From Desulfomicrobium apsheronum (GTDB lineage: Bacteria > Desulfobacterota > Desulfovibrionia > Desulfovibrionales > Desulfomicrobiaceae), in contig NZ_FORX01000017.1 of assembly GCF_900114115.1 (NCBI RefSeq), positions 37,194 through 101,193 of the forward strand: a stretch of DNA of 64,000 nt. The letters are read 5' to 3'. This document shows positions 43,501 to 54,380 of this stretch, piece after piece. The position numbers were made by a program, and so were the translations under genes. The first letter of the stretch is position 1; the number at the start of each line of letters is the position of its first letter. The notes below the pieces were generated by a model. The model was not told the origin of the DNA, did no database searches, and worked only from the letters and a program-made list of their open reading frames with translations.

Positions 43501-44542
43501 CGTCGGCCACGAAATAGTGCATCCAGTTCAGGCTTCCGTCCCTCTTGCGCACGATCCGGACAAAGGGCCGCTCCAGGACCACGGAATGTAGGCCGAGCTT
43601 GAGGTTCAGGATGGATATGTCGTCGATAATGACCTCGGTCCTGGCGGCGGAAAGTACCGGTTCCCCGTCGTCGGTCAGTTCGATGTCGCGCCCTGTTATC
43701 GTGCCCTGCAGGGAGAAGGTGGGCAGGGTGTCCTCGTGCTGTTCGAAGGAGAGTTTGCTCTCCAGGTTGAGAAAGCCGCCGGCGAGTTTGAGATTCTCGC
43801 GGGCCATGGCATAGGCCCAGTATTGGGGCAATGCTAGGTCGATTACGTTCAGATCAAATTCGGTTTTGAGGGAGTCGGAAAAGGGGGTTGTCTGCCCTTC
43901 GAGGTTGAAAGGCGCGCCATTGACCCGAAAGGACAGGGTCGGCGTCATGAAGGTTTCCCAGTCCTTCTTGCGCGATGAAAACTGGGGCAGATTGAACTGG
44001 ATCCGGTCCACGACATGGGTCACGCCCCGGGCCTGATCTTCGAGAACCAGCGTGCCGTTGCCAAGCGTGAAGGGTTCGATAATGAGCGGCAGCAGCATGG
44101 ATTCCGAAGAGTCCTTGGGCTCTGTCGATTCGGGCGCGCCGGTAAGATCCGCAAAATTGGTTTGCCCATCTTGGTCGAGGCGAATATGAATGCGCGGACC
44201 ATCCAGGCGCGCCTCGCGCACGACCAGGGCCAGACGCGGGATGGAACTGAGTTCCAAGTTGGCGTGCAGCGCGTCGAAGGCGACAAACTCACCGCTGCCG
44301 TCTTTTTCGCTGATGGCGAAATCGGAGATGTCCGCAGTCATGGCAAAAGGATTGATGCGAATTTCCCCGACGCTGACCTTACGGCTCAAGGCCGGAGAAA
44401 CTTTCTCGACAAGTACGTAGTTTGCGATGCGCGGGACAAGAAGAAATCCGATTGCGGCGTAAACGGCCACACAAACAGTCGTCACGAAAAGCGACTTTTG
44501 CCACCAAGTCAGTTTTTTCCAGGATTCGATTATGGTTGTCAT
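40574..44542 (-). CDS. Large DUF748 (AsmA-like) envelope protein
   Basis: A 1322-aa protein. ATG at 44542 is chosen because TGGAG lies 7 nt upstream; another ATG is four codons earlier. One N-terminal membrane helix (about 18-38) is followed by a very long, mostly beta-strand periplasmic region. It has repeated domains and Ala/Asn-rich spacers near 355-410. The C-terminal domain near 1200-1322 has an OmpA-like outline (ILGHSDPAADRQALADL). DUF748 proteins are related to AsmA/TamB proteins thought to bridge the envelope and move lipids. It stands alone as a transcription unit. Confidence 0.85.
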   Translation of the reverse strand: MTTIIESWKKLTWWQKSLFVTTVCVAVYAAIGFLLVPRIANYVLVEKVSPALSRKVSVGEIRINPFAMTADISDFAISEKDGSGEFVAFDALHANLELSSIPRLALVVREARLDGPRIHIRLDQDGQTNFADLTGAPESTEPKDSSESMLLPLIIEPFTLGNGTLVLEDQARGVTHVVDRIQFNLPQFSSRKKDWETFMTPTLSFRVNGAPFNLEGQTTPFSDSLKTEFDLNVIDLALPQYWAYAMARENLKLAGGFLNLESKLSFEQHEDTLPTFSLQGTITGRDIELTDDGEPVLSAARTEVIIDDISILNLKLGLHSVVLERPFVRIVRKRDGSLNWMHYFVADESRDAHAAKNGTQPDAAMAGNATVAMADAENATQTANTGQALVVEANNATGQEVPEIDNATVARRETAKTLLLQVPKIRLTDGRVLFLDETTSFTKDIESLDLTITDLDTSLNATSVAGLRMRTADGESIDTNATFSVSPFRVQALIEARDLDVPSYEPYFKDALPLTLASARTNASIRFAIDGEDKAPRLEDSSLEIRDLSLKAAEGAGEIRLSRAALDRIFLDMASRDVRTGVFTLEGGTVSTALDKEGRARLIAALQGAPTKKTQGAAPKSESNATAWTVAVEGASVKGLDLTTPDKDTPTPIKVESLQVGPVGIDTGARTVGIGPVELGLEVALLRQENGDINLAKLFAPAQGGAPKAAAPAKTSAPAWAVAVEQFSLAETRVSLTDKTLAKPVRLDLDRIAFVAKKPSTDLGRSVPVTLSCRVEESGTIKASGEIVPATMTTRGTLDLSGIPLSLASAYVADVAAIDIPAGRLGGKLEWRMGGKTGERISGSLRVSGLRVTEGRSRTELFGFKTLDVSRLDLQLSPLSLNIASVDLNEPRGGFVIDAQGKTSLDRIAPAARKKAPAKTASKSEGLTALEIGAVNINQGRFSFADKSLSPQFESVISPLDLTVTGFSLDPAKRTQLDLTAIIDGSAPITAKGWVSPLKTPVETNSTVTLRNLDLVGLSSYSSKFIAYPVTRGQLDWEINVRTEASKLAMGNAIKARQLELGDKVESPDAADVPIKLGLALLRDMSGNITINLPVKGDLSDPKFSIGGIVLQAFLGLIVKAIASPFSLLASLVPDGGGEDLNRLPFPPGLSAPAPEALQNMQALADILAQRPGIKISILGHSDPAADRQALADLQFMRKLQVIKFDDLPRREREKTKLEEIELTDEEYPEILWEAYKEEPVEKEKGAFGMHKEVPREVQEAKLRELISITDGDLVRLAATRAEFVKNHLVQELGVDAGRIFLGKTGPQALSGAHEATVEIQP

Positions 44543-44830
44543 GCCGGACTCCATGATATTGTTTTTTGGGGCAGGTTAGCGTCCTTGGCCCTTGTTTGGC
44601 AAGAAATGGTTACAATTTGCTGTAGTTAATAGTTGTGATAGCGAAAATATCGTGCTTTTTCATGGGGACGCGCCGTAGCGCATGTCGGCCGTAAGAATGC
44701 TGCGGCTATCCGCTCAAGCCGATTTTCCTGGAGATGGGTGAATGAATTTGGGTTCCGGACAGGTCCACGCGGCGTTGCCGATGGTTGGTATATTTATGAC
44801 AAGGCACGGTTACGTGCTGTCGGAGATGTG

Positions 44831-45901
44831 ATGATCAAGATTGCGTATGTTGTTGGCGGATTGCCCTTTGGTGGCGTTGAAAATTGGCTTTTCGACGTGG
44901 CCTTGAGAATGAAAAATTCAAAGACCTATTTATGTAAAATCTTCAACGTTTCCGGAACAGGCTTGAAATTGCCTGAATTTTACGCTGCCGGTCTGGATGT
45001 GATAAATATTGACAAGAACAATTCCGCAGCATCTTCACATCGGCTTGATACCGCATTTGTGCTCAGAAAAGAACTGAAGAAGTATTCATCAGATATTATT
45101 CATACCATGCATAATAGCGGTGATTATTTTGGTAGAATTTCATCTGTAGGTATGTCGAAGGCTGTTTTGACGCATATACATAATGCAAAAAAATAAAAAA
45201 TTCAGTCAAAGAATATTAAATAAATTTTATTGTGTTTACAAATTCGTTTATATATGTTTCTCGTCATAATATTTTTAAAATAAAAAAATTGTTCTACATA
45301 ATGGAATAGACACGTCTCGCCTTAATTTTGAGCCGCATGACTTGCATGCGATGTATGGACTAAGTGGAAAATCATAATTGGTATTGGAAGATATGTTGAG
45401 CAAAAGAATTTTGAAGGCCTTATTGGGGCTCTGAAGATTCTTGTTGATTCCGGAAAAGACGTTTCCCTGGTTCTGGTTGGTGAAGGGAGCAAGCGCGATC
45501 TTTACGAATCAATGATTTCAGACATGGGATTGGAGGGGCGGGTTGTCCTGACCGGATACAGAACGGATGTGGGGGCATTTTTACGCGGGTCGGATATTCT
45601 TGCCATGCCGTCTCTCTTTGAAGGTTTCGGGAATGTGCATCTTGAGGCAATGTATTGCGGAATTCCTGCCGTCGTTTCTCGAGTAGTACCTTCCCTTGAA
45701 GTGTGTTCAGAAGCGTCGCTAGTCTGCGATTTTTCTGCGGAAAGCATCGCATCTCAGCTTTCTGTCTTGCTTGACGATCCTGAGTTGCACCAGAAGTTGG
45801 CGGATGCGGGGCGCAGGATTGTGGACGAATATACGATTGAACGTTGCATGGATCGGCTTTTTTCCATCTATGCCAAAACGCTTCGTGAATATCAGGCCTG
45901 A
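44831..45901 (+). pseudogene. Broken GT4 glycosyltransferase, AT-rich
   Basis: The first 122 codons (ATG at 44831 with GGAG upstream) give a GT4 N-terminus (VVGGLPFGGVENWLFDVAL). The frame stops at 45194. Reading on in other frames recovers the family sequence: VSRHN..., VLHNGIDTSRLNF, HAMYGLSGK and IIGIGRYVEQKNFEGL. It is normal again by 45371, with the C-terminal GEGSKRDL, AMPSLFEGFGNVHLEAMYCG. At least four single-base shifts occur, all near A or T runs. The gene is far more AT-rich than its neighbours, so it is probably acquired. Real decay and base-calling errors both remain possible. Its end overlaps recD by 10 nt, tail to tail. Confidence 0.8.
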
Positions 45902-47676
45902 GTCTTGCGCTGGGCCAGCATCTCCCCCAATCCCGAATCGCGACGCGCCGGATTTTGTACTGCGTCTTTTACTTGTCGCGGGGTTCCGAGTAGGGTGAAG
46001 CGTTTTTTGGCCCGGGTCAGGGCGGTGTAGAGGAGTTCGCGGCCCAGAACCTGGCAGGGCTCTTCGGGCAGGACCAGCACGGTATGCCCGAATTCCGAAC
46101 CCTGGCTCTTGTGCACGGTCATGGCGTAACAGGTCTCGTGCCGGGGCAGGCGGGCCGGGGAGAAGGATGTAAAGCCTTCCGCGCCGGGAAAGAAGATCCG
46201 CAGCTGTCCGTCCACGGACAGGGCGATGCCGACATCCCCGTTGAACAGGCCCAGATTGTAATCGTTTTCGAGAATCATGACTGGCCGGCCCGGGTACCAG
46301 GCTTCGAAGGCCTGACCCACCAGGATCTGGCCAGCCAGACGATTGAGGGCCTCGGTCCCGCGCGGCCCTTTGCGGATCGGTGAGAGCAGGCGCAGGGCCG
46401 CGAAAATCTCAAAAGCCCTTGCGGGCCCGTTTGTCCCGCCAAGTTCCCCGAACGCCTCGCGCAGCAGAGGCGCCACCGAAGCCTCAAGGGCCTTTGGCCC
46501 TGTGCCGTGTATCATCTCCAGATCCGCATGCCTTTCTTCCAGCAACGCAGCGGCCTCCTGGGCCTTTCCGTCCCGGATGAGTTCGCTCAAGGCCGCGATG
46601 CCGCTGTCTGGCCCGAATCGGTAACTTTTTTTGAGCTCCACCACATGATCCGCCAGCGGGGCGGGGCGTTGGGTCACGGGCAGCTTGATGGTGCAGGTTT
46701 CGGCGACAGCGGCGGCGAATCGATCCGAGAAGGCGTTGACCGCCTCCTCCCGGCACAGATTGGCCAGGACTGCCCCGGCTTCCACCGATGCGAGTTGGTT
46801 GCGATCGCCGAGGAGCACAAGGCGGGCGTGTTCCGGCAAGGCTTCCATGAGACGCGCGGTCAGCTCCAGATCCAGCATGGACGCTTCATCCACCACCAGC
46901 ATGTCCAGGGCCAGACGATTGCTCTGATTGTGGCGAAAGCCTCCGGCGCTCCAGCCGAGCAGCCGGTGCACCGTCTGCGCCCCCTGGGTCATGCATGCCG
47001 CCAGTTCCGGTGGAAGGGTTCCGCCGGGGAAGGCCGTGGCCAGGGCTTCGGTCAGGCGCGAAGCGGCCTTGCCCGTGGGCGCGGCAAGACGGATGACGAA
47101 ATCCCGGCCCGGGTGCATCCGGGCCGCCATCTTTAAAATCCTGGCCACGGTGGTTGTCTTGCCCGTGCCCGGTCCGCCGGAGATGACGCAGAACCTGTTC
47201 CTGAGCGCGGCAAAACAGGCCACAGCCTGCCAGTCGATTTCGTCCCTTCCGGTTTTGAAAATGTCGGCCTGCAGGGATGGCGGCAGCGGTTCGGCAGGAG
47301 TCTGGGCCAGGCGCAGGAATGTGTGGGCCAGGGTCTGCTCGTCATTGAAAAAGCGGGAAAAATACAGTCGCGTTCCGGACAGGATCAGCGGCGCCTGGCC
47401 TTTTGGATCGGTGATCACATCCGAATCGGGAAGATCATGCATGGCAGATGCGTTCGGGACCAGTTCCGTCAGATGCGCAATGACTTGCGGGTCGGCGAGA
47501 TCCAGACAAACGTGTCCTTCGCGCACGGCCAGAGAGGTCAGGGCGGTCAGGGCGGCGACCATGTCCTCATGCCCGGCGCGGGCCAGGGAGGCGGCGAAGC
47601 GGGCTTGGTACAGGTCGGCGTCCGTGAAGAGGCCGCTGGCCGCAAGACGGGGCAGAATGGCGGGGTTTGCGAACAT
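45892..47676 (-). CDS. recD: Exodeoxyribonuclease V alpha subunit
   Basis: A 594-aa helicase subunit of RecBCD, moving 5'-3' on single-stranded DNA. Motif I is GGPGTGKTTTVARIL (about 168-182), motif II VDEASMLDLEL and the C-terminal motif TVHKSQGSEFGHTVLVLP. An N-terminal domain (about 1-140) precedes the helicase. Its ATG shares one base with the recB stop, so translation is coupled. Order is recC-recB-recD on one strand. Confidence 0.96.
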   Translation of the reverse strand: MFANPAILPRLAASGLFTDADLYQARFAASLARAGHEDMVAALTALTSLAVREGHVCLDLADPQVIAHLTELVPNASAMHDLPDSDVITDPKGQAPLILSGTRLYFSRFFNDEQTLAHTFLRLAQTPAEPLPPSLQADIFKTGRDEIDWQAVACFAALRNRFCVISGGPGTGKTTTVARILKMAARMHPGRDFVIRLAAPTGKAASRLTEALATAFPGGTLPPELAACMTQGAQTVHRLLGWSAGGFRHNQSNRLALDMLVVDEASMLDLELTARLMEALPEHARLVLLGDRNQLASVEAGAVLANLCREEAVNAFSDRFAAAVAETCTIKLPVTQRPAPLADHVVELKKSYRFGPDSGIAALSELIRDGKAQEAAALLEERHADLEMIHGTGPKALEASVAPLLREAFGELGGTNGPARAFEIFAALRLLSPIRKGPRGTEALNRLAGQILVGQAFEAWYPGRPVMILENDYNLGLFNGDVGIALSVDGQLRIFFPGAEGFTSFSPARLPRHETCYAMTVHKSQGSEFGHTVLVLPEEPCQVLGRELLYTALTRAKKRFTLLGTPRQVKDAVQNPARRDSGLGEMLAQRKTQA

Positions 47677-50600
47677 CAGCGCTTCTCCATGTCGATGAGG
47701 GCGTCGTCCAGGGCGCTCAGGAAGCCCGGGTCCGGGCAGTCTGCGTACACTCCTTGTCCGGGCCGATCCGGGTCGATGCCGCGCAGGAAGACGTAACGCA
47801 CGCCGCCGAAATGCGCCGCGCGGTCGTAATCCGGCAGGCGCAGGGAGAGGTGGCGGTCCAGGGCCACGCAGTAGAGGTGGTACTGCAGGTAGTAGTGGTT
47901 GCCAGCCATGGCCGCGTGCAGGGCCTCGGGCGTGTAGTGGCCGGGCATGGGGCCGAGCCAGTTGGATTTCCAGTCGAGCAGGTAGTATTTTCCTTCGCGG
48001 CGAACCACAAGGTCCATGAAGCCGGTCATGAACCCCCGGCGTGGTTCGAAGCGCAGGCCTTCCATGCGCTCCGGCAGGTCTGCGGGCAGCACCCGGGCGG
48101 CATCTCGGTACACGGCGGCCAGGGCCTCGCGGGTCACGGGGCGCAGGGGGAAGAGGAATTCCAGCTCGACCAGCTTGTCCCGTGCTCCAATCGTCTCCAG
48201 GCGAAATTCCCCCAGATCGGCGCGCAGCGTCTGTTCGACCATGCCTCGGACTGTCCCCTCCCAGGTCGGATCAAAGCCGTATGCTTCCAGGGCGCGGGTC
48301 ACCGCAGCCGGGATGGTGCCCCTGTCCGTGAAATCGATGTGCTCGAAAATCTGATGCAGGCACGATCCGGCAGCGGCTCCGCGCGGGAAGTTGGCCATGG
48401 ACAGGGCGTCGCCGTCGGTCTGGCCGGATGCGTCGGCCTCGTCCAGCCCGGGCCGGGTTGCGTGTTCCGAGCCGCGTGTCAGGCCCGTGAAGCTGGCCAG
48501 CCCCTGGCCAGGACCAAGAGTGCGCTCCCAAGTCCGGCAGTCGAGATCCGGCGCGTGGGTGAATTGCGGCGGACCCTGCTCGGGCTCCGTGTCGGGCATG
48601 GCCGTCACCTCGATGTGCTCGCAGGTCAGCTCGGCAAGATCGGCGGCGACCGTCTCTTCAGGGATGACATCCCAGCTCAGGGAGCCGTTGCCGTCTGCAT
48701 GACGGCCATGAAAAAGCCAGGCCGCACCGGAGGTCTCGGCCTCGCGGATGCGTCCCCAGACCACGTAGCAGCGGTTCGCCGCCCGGGTCAGGGCGACGTA
48801 AAGCAGGCGGACGCGCTCGGTGCGGGCTTCGATCTCAGCCATGCTTTTTCGGGCAGGCAGGTCCGGCGAACCCAGATCCAGCAGCAGGCCGTCATCGTGA
48901 ATCAGAGCCCTGTCTTCGGGGCATCTGGCCTTTCCGTAAACAAAGGGACAGAAGACCACCGGATACTGCAGGCCCTTGCTCTTGTGGATGGTTACGATCT
49001 GGATCGCTTCGCGGTCCGTGTCCAGGCGCAGTTGCGATTCCTCGCTGGTGGCGGTGTGCAACTGCCGTGCGAACCAGGTCAGCAGGGCGTGCATGGATGC
49101 GCCCGATTCGCGTTCACGGGCGTGGAGCAGCTCCAGGCAATGCAGGACGTTGGTCATGCGCCGTTCCCCGCCCTGCAGGGAGACAAGGCGTTCGCGCACG
49201 GACAGGTCGGCGAAGAGTCGGCGCACGGCGGCCATGACGCCCCGGCGCTCCCAGAGGTCCCGGCAGGCGAGCAGGCGCTCGAACCATTTTTCAAGTTCCA
49301 CGCCGTCCTCGTCCAGTCTGGCAAGTTCCGGCGCCGTAAGGCCGATCACGGACGTGGCCAGGGCGGTTTGCAGCGCTGCCGGGCGACGGCAATCGGCCAT
49401 GCCCCGCAGCACGGACAACAGCTCAGTGGCCTCGGCGCTGGCGAAAACCGAGCTGGTGTGAGTCAGGACTCCGGGGATGCCAAGGCGATCAAGGGCCTGA
49501 TGCACGGCTTCGCCCTGGGCGTGGGTTTCGACCAGAATGGCGATCTCGCCGGGCAAAAGGGGCTTGTCGCCGATGCGGACTCGTCCTTCGGCGCTATCGC
49601 GCAGCAGTCTGCTGATCTCGGCGGAGACGGCGCGGCAGATGCGCGGGAGCAGCGCGCCCTTGCTCAATGGTTTGTCCTCGCTTTGAACCTGCCAGATGAC
49701 CATGGGCGCGCAGAGCTGCCCGTCCTGCGTGAATTTTTCCTGATCCGGGCCCGGAGCGCTGACCGGCTGGTAGGTGATGTCTTCATGCAGGAAGGGATTT
49801 TGGTTCCGGGCAAAAAGCCGGTTCACGGCCTCGATCAGCTCGACAGTGGAGCGGTAATTGACGCCAAGGGTCGTGCTCCTGGCGCAGTCCTTGGCCGCGT
49901 CCAGGTAGGTGTGCAGGTCCGCGCCGCGAAAGGAGTAGATGGCCTGCTTGGGGTCGCCGATGAGAAAGAGGGCGCGTCCATTGCCGTCATCCTCGGCGCG
50001 GGCGGCAAACAAGGTGCGGAAGATGTCGTATTGCAGGCTGTCGGTGTCCTGAAACTCGTCGATGAGCGCGGCGTGGTACTGATTCTGGGCCGCTGCGACC
50101 AGTTCGGGACTGGCCAGGGCCGCGTGCATGTTGCGCAGCAGATCGTCGAATCCCTGCACGTTGCGCCGCTTCTTGAGTTCGTCCATGCGCGCCGTCACGC
50201 CGGTCAGGAATGCGTGCCGTAGGTGGACCAGGAAGCCCGCCAGGAGTTCGCTCAGTTCGCCGATCCGCCCTAAAAGCAGCTGCAATTCATCGAAGAGCCG
50301 GTGCTCCGGAGCCGCCGCTTTTGCGTTGGGCATCGTGGCAATGTACCCAGCCGTCATCTGGGTTACCGGATCAGGTATCTTCAGCGCCGGATCACGCAGG
50401 AAATCCCGTACGGCCGTCAGGCGTTTTTCGAGCTTTTCCGGAGAAAACTTGTTTTTGTTGAAGGGATGCGGCCAGCCAAGAAACAGGTCGCGAATCTCCT
50501 GCTCTGCTGCGTTCCACGACGCGTGCAGCTTTTCGCAGGCATCTCTTACAGTCTGATCCAGGGGCGCCGGGTCCGGCGGGATGGTGTCGGGAACGATCCT

Positions 50601-51182
50601 GATTTTCTGGGTCAGGAAAGGCAGGCTGGCCAACTCTTCCAGATGTTCCGGGGTCAACCTTGCGCGCATCTCGGATCCGGTCAGGCCGGACAGGGGCAGG
50701 ATGTGTTCGCGCCAGAAGTCCACGCAGACCTGGCGGCGCAGATCCTTGAGGTCGGGCACGAGTTCCGTGTCGAAGAGGGCCGAGCACTCGAAGCCGTTCT
50801 TGCCGAGCATGCGCTTGCAGAAGCCGTGGATGGTGAAGATCTGGGCCAGATCGAAGTTGCGCACGGCCAGGGCTAGGCGACGGGCGGCGTCCGTGCCGTC
50901 GAAACGGGGCAGGAGGTCGCGTTCAAGCTCATCATCCGCCTCAAGTTCGTCGGCCAGCACTCCGGCCATGTCTGACAGACGCTTGCGGATGCGGTCGCGC
51001 AGCTCCTCGGTGGCGGCCTCCGTAAAGGTCACCACCAGGATCTGGTCCACGGTCAGATTCTTTTCCAGTAGCAAACGTACGAAAAGTCCGGCCAGGGTGT
51101 ACGTCTTGCCGGTTCCCGCGCTGGCCTCGATGAGCGTCGTGCCGTCCAGGGGCGCGGTGCAGAGGTTCATGGGCCGTTTCAT
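47676..51182 (-). CDS. recB: Exodeoxyribonuclease V beta subunit
   Basis: A 1168-aa helicase-nuclease that unwinds and degrades double-strand breaks and loads RecA. UvrD-type helicase motifs are present: [13 protein letters not shown] (Walker A), [14 protein letters not shown] and [15 protein letters not shown]. The C-terminal nuclease has [24 protein letters not shown] with the catalytic Asp and Lys. Start overlaps the recC stop by four bases (ATGA). The length is normal. Confidence 0.97.
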   Translation of the reverse strand: MKRPMNLCTAPLDGTTLIEASAGTGKTYTLAGLFVRLLLEKNLTVDQILVVTFTEAATEELRDRIRKRLSDMAGVLADELEADDELERDLLPRFDGTDAARRLALAVRNFDLAQIFTIHGFCKRMLGKNGFECSALFDTELVPDLKDLRRQVCVDFWREHILPLSGLTGSEMRARLTPEHLEELASLPFLTQKIRIVPDTIPPDPAPLDQTVRDACEKLHASWNAAEQEIRDLFLGWPHPFNKNKFSPEKLEKRLTAVRDFLRDPALKIPDPVTQMTAGYIATMPNAKAAAPEHRLFDELQLLLGRIGELSELLAGFLVHLRHAFLTGVTARMDELKKRRNVQGFDDLLRNMHAALASPELVAAAQNQYHAALIDEFQDTDSLQYDIFRTLFAARAEDDGNGRALFLIGDPKQAIYSFRGADLHTYLDAAKDCARSTTLGVNYRSTVELIEAVNRLFARNQNPFLHEDITYQPVSAPGPDQEKFTQDGQLCAPMVIWQVQSEDKPLSKGALLPRICRAVSAEISRLLRDSAEGRVRIGDKPLLPGEIAILVETHAQGEAVHQALDRLGIPGVLTHTSSVFASAEATELLSVLRGMADCRRPAALQTALATSVIGLTAPELARLDEDGVELEKWFERLLACRDLWERRGVMAAVRRLFADLSVRERLVSLQGGERRMTNVLHCLELLHARERESGASMHALLTWFARQLHTATSEESQLRLDTDREAIQIVTIHKSKGLQYPVVFCPFVYGKARCPEDRALIHDDGLLLDLGSPDLPARKSMAEIEARTERVRLLYVALTRAANRCYVVWGRIREAETSGAAWLFHGRHADGNGSLSWDVIPEETVAADLAELTCEHIEVTAMPDTEPEQGPPQFTHAPDLDCRTWERTLGPGQGLASFTGLTRGSEHATRPGLDEADASGQTDGDALSMANFPRGAAAGSCLHQIFEHIDFTDRGTIPAAVTRALEAYGFDPTWEGTVRGMVEQTLRADLGEFRLETIGARDKLVELEFLFPLRPVTREALAAVYRDAARVLPADLPERMEGLRFEPRRGFMTGFMDLVVRREGKYYLLDWKSNWLGPMPGHYTPEALHAAMAGNHYYLQYHLYCVALDRHLSLRLPDYDRAAHFGGVRYVFLRGIDPDRPGQGVYADCPDPGFLSALDDALIDMEKR

Positions 51183-54100
51183 GACGCGCCTCCGAGGATC
51201 GGTGCGAAAATCTCTTCGGCCACGTCCATGAAGTCCTCCCAGTCGGGCTCCTGGTCCCGGTACAGAAACGACAGGTACGGGTCATCACGCTCGGGGCTGA
51301 CCATGTAGCCGCCTTCCCATTGCTTGAGCGCGCTGGCCAGGGCTTGCAGCCGCGTCTTGGGCTTGGCCGCGAAGCGTGCTTCGGCAAAGGCCAGGGAGGT
51401 GCGGGCAAAGAGGGGCAGGGGCGAAACCATGCCGCGTTCGTATGCGAGCAGAAGTTGCTTAAGCGTGTGTCCGGCGTCCTTGACCACCGGGGCCATGAAG
51501 CTGCCTTGAGTGCCTATGTGCAGCGATTGCGCGGGACAGTCGGCCGCAGCCGCTGCCAGGTGCCTGATCCAGAGGCTGAGCATGTCCCTGGCGTTGGTTT
51601 TGGCCGGGCGGCAGCCAAGAATGCGGTCGCCGTGGAGACCGATGCGGCCCGTGAGCCTGAAGCGACCGAGATGCAGGCGCAGATCGAGCTGTTTTTCCTC
51701 GGATTTGTCGATGAAAGTCCGGGCCTGTTCCGCAAGGGAATGGATGGAGGCCAGGAGCTTTCGTCCGGCGTCGGTCCCGGCGTGTCCGGGCGGCAGGATC
51801 TGCCAGGCCAGGAGCAGCTCGCCAAGATCGGCGTCAGGCGTTTGCAGAGTCCGGTCCAGGAGTGTCTGCAACGGGCCGTAGGCCTCCAGGCCCGATGGCG
51901 CCTTGAGCGGTTCTTCATCAGGAAAATCGTCCTCGCCGCCCGCCGGGTTGATGCGCATTTTCCTGAGCAGCTGACGGCAGGGGTGCATGAAAAAGCGGAC
52001 CAGCTCTTCGATGTCGATTTCGATCTCGGTTTCAGGCAGTTCCTGATTGGTGGGGATCGTTTCAGGGAAAAATGTCCTGGGGACGTGGTTCCTGAAAAGG
52101 GCGCGCGCGGCGGCGAGGTTCTGTCTGGAATATGAGAATATCGGCGCATCCGCGCTGAAATAGTCCGGGTGGAAGGCCTGCAACTTGTGCCGGAAGTGGA
52201 GCGTCTCGGAGGGCTTCTTCCCGCCCGCAGTGTAGCATTTGTCGAGAAAGTCCAGCAGTTCGGAAACCAGGACCGAGGGCGGAGCCTCGGCATTGTCCGA
52301 TTGGGAGAGGCCGGGATAGGTCAGGATGAGGTTGTCGCGTGCCGAGATGATGCTTTCAAGGAAAAGATAGCGGTCGTCCTCGCGCAAGGACCGATCGCCG
52401 GGCCTGGGGCGGGCGGTCATGAGATCGAAGCCCGGAGGCAGGTCCTGGCGCGGAAAGGCCGTGCTGGTCAGGCCCGTCAGGCAGATTACCCGGAAGGGGA
52501 TGGAACGCATGGGCTTCAGGCCGCAGAAGGTCAGGCCCGAGGCCAGGAAGCCGGATTCGCCTCCGCTTTCGTCCAGGCGCTTGCGGATGAGATGGAGCAT
52601 GGTCCGGCCGTCGGCCTCGAAATCGCCCATGTCTTTGGTCAGGTCGGACACCGCCGTGCGTATGGCGAGCAGGGCTTCGGCCTGGGTGCGGTCCTGGGCG
52701 AAGAAGGTTTCAAGAATCCACAGCAGACACTCGCGCCATTCTTGCGGCGCGTGGGTGCCGCGCAACCTGGCCCACAGGGTTGCGAGATTGTCGATCCAGG
52801 CCGTGACCTTGCCCAGCAACTCCTGTTCGGCCGCGCCGCGCAGGGCCAAAGGGGCGATGCCGCGCATGGGCTCGGCCTGTCCGGTCATGTAGCCCAGAAA
52901 AAGGCGGCCAAGTCCGCTCTCCCAGGTATTCTGGCCGTGCTCTCCCAGTCCGGCGTTCCTGCGGAAATTTTGGTCCAGGCCCCAGCGGATTCCGCTCTGC
53001 CGGATCCATTCCAGCACACGGCCCGTTTCGGCCGCGTCCAGCCCCAAATGTTCTCGCACGGGCGGGGCTTCGAGCAGGGCGCAGACCCGGGAGGCTTCGA
53101 AACGCTGCTGGCCGAATTCAAGGAACTCCAGAAAGATGCGAATGGTCTCGGCGGCCCGGGTAGGCTTGCGGTCGGAGATGGAGAAGGGGATGTTTTCCTC
53201 GGAGGTGCCGAACACGGCCTGGATCATGGGCGCGTAGCCTTCGATGTCCGGGTTCATGACCAGGATGTCCTGGGGCGAGAGGGATGGGTCCTCTGTCAGA
53301 AGATCAAGGATGAGATCCCGCAGTACTTCCATTTCACGCAGGGGGCTGTGGCAGCAATGGATCTGGATGGAGCTGTCCGAAAAATCGATCTTCTCTTCGC
53401 ACGGATTCAGGTCCAGCAGATCGGCCTGGAGCCTGCCGAGCATTCGTGATGCGTCGGGCTCCTCGTAAAGTTTTGTTTCCAGGGCGTCCCTGTCGAGCAG
53501 CAGTTCCAGGAAATCCCGCCCGACCGCGCCGAGCCCGGCCAGGGGCGTTGCATCTTCGGGGCGCTCCTCGGAGGTTGAGTCCTGGGTGCGGTAGGCGCGC
53601 CTCTGCTCCCGGCGGGTCATGAGATCCCCCCAGTACGTGCGGCAGGGGCTGAGCAGGAAGATGTGCACCTGGCTGCGCCGCGCCAGGGCAGTCAGCAGGT
53701 CCAGATAGATGGGTGGCAGGGTCGGGATGCCGAAGACGCATATGCGGGAAGGCAGTTCCGGCAGGGGCGCGCCGCTGTTCAGTCTGGCGATGGCCCGGTC
53801 CAGCAGGGCGGCGCGGTGCTCTGCTGGCATGTCCCGGATCAGTTCACGCCAAAGACGGGCCTGCCAGGCTTCACTGGCCATGTGTCCGGGCAACCGGAAG
53901 TCGCCGCTCGGCGTTCCGCTCTCCCATCGTGCGGACCAGTGCGGGCGGAAGATGAGGTATTGATCGAAATGATAGGCGATGCGCTCGGCCAGTTGCACGG
54001 CCTTGAGCTGCGAGTCGTCGTGTACGTAGCGCTTCAGGGGGGCGAACTCCGGTTCGTCCAGCAGCCCGGGCAGCAGGCGCACGATGCTCCAGAGCATGCG

Positions 54101-54367
54101 TTCCTTGCTCAAGGGATATTCGCGGGGCACGTCATCCAGCAGTTCGCGGCAGAGGTCGTAGGCGAAGGCCACCGGAAAGGGGAAGTGAACGCCCGCGCAG
54201 ATCCCGTGCTTGCGGGCCAGCTGCATGGAGACCCAGCGCTGCATGCCGCCGGATTGAACCAGGATGGTTTCCGGCTGCATGGGGTCCAACGGACCGCCAA
54301 GGACCCTGGCGAGCAGTTCGGTCAGGATTTCCAGGCGGTTGGAGGCGTGAAGGAGGAATCCTTGCAT
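51179..54367 (-). CDS. recC: Exodeoxyribonuclease V gamma subunit
   Basis: A 1062-aa subunit that recognises Chi and splits the DNA strands. ATG at 54367 gives the family-type start MQGFLLHASNRLEIL; a TTG nine codons earlier overlaps the HD gene. Neither has a good Shine-Dalgarno. Conserved features are VQSGGMQRWVSMQLA, FPFPVAF near the N-terminus, the degenerate helicase core (ILVMNPDIEGYAPMIQAVFG) and the LTGLTSTAFPRQD segment. It overlaps recB by four bases. Confidence 0.95.
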   Translation of the reverse strand: MQGFLLHASNRLEILTELLARVLGGPLDPMQPETILVQSGGMQRWVSMQLARKHGICAGVHFPFPVAFAYDLCRELLDDVPREYPLSKERMLWSIVRLLPGLLDEPEFAPLKRYVHDDSQLKAVQLAERIAYHFDQYLIFRPHWSARWESGTPSGDFRLPGHMASEAWQARLWRELIRDMPAEHRAALLDRAIARLNSGAPLPELPSRICVFGIPTLPPIYLDLLTALARRSQVHIFLLSPCRTYWGDLMTRREQRRAYRTQDSTSEERPEDATPLAGLGAVGRDFLELLLDRDALETKLYEEPDASRMLGRLQADLLDLNPCEEKIDFSDSSIQIHCCHSPLREMEVLRDLILDLLTEDPSLSPQDILVMNPDIEGYAPMIQAVFGTSEENIPFSISDRKPTRAAETIRIFLEFLEFGQQRFEASRVCALLEAPPVREHLGLDAAETGRVLEWIRQSGIRWGLDQNFRRNAGLGEHGQNTWESGLGRLFLGYMTGQAEPMRGIAPLALRGAAEQELLGKVTAWIDNLATLWARLRGTHAPQEWRECLLWILETFFAQDRTQAEALLAIRTAVSDLTKDMGDFEADGRTMLHLIRKRLDESGGESGFLASGLTFCGLKPMRSIPFRVICLTGLTSTAFPRQDLPPGFDLMTARPRPGDRSLREDDRYLFLESIISARDNLILTYPGLSQSDNAEAPPSVLVSELLDFLDKCYTAGGKKPSETLHFRHKLQAFHPDYFSADAPIFSYSRQNLAAARALFRNHVPRTFFPETIPTNQELPETEIEIDIEELVRFFMHPCRQLLRKMRINPAGGEDDFPDEEPLKAPSGLEAYGPLQTLLDRTLQTPDADLGELLLAWQILPPGHAGTDAGRKLLASIHSLAEQARTFIDKSEEKQLDLRLHLGRFRLTGRIGLHGDRILGCRPAKTNARDMLSLWIRHLAAAAADCPAQSLHIGTQGSFMAPVVKDAGHTLKQLLLAYERGMVSPLPLFARTSLAFAEARFAAKPKTRLQALASALKQWEGGYMVSPERDDPYLSFLYRDQEPDWEDFMDVAEEIFAPILGGAS

Positions 54368-54380
54368 GGGATCGGGAGGA

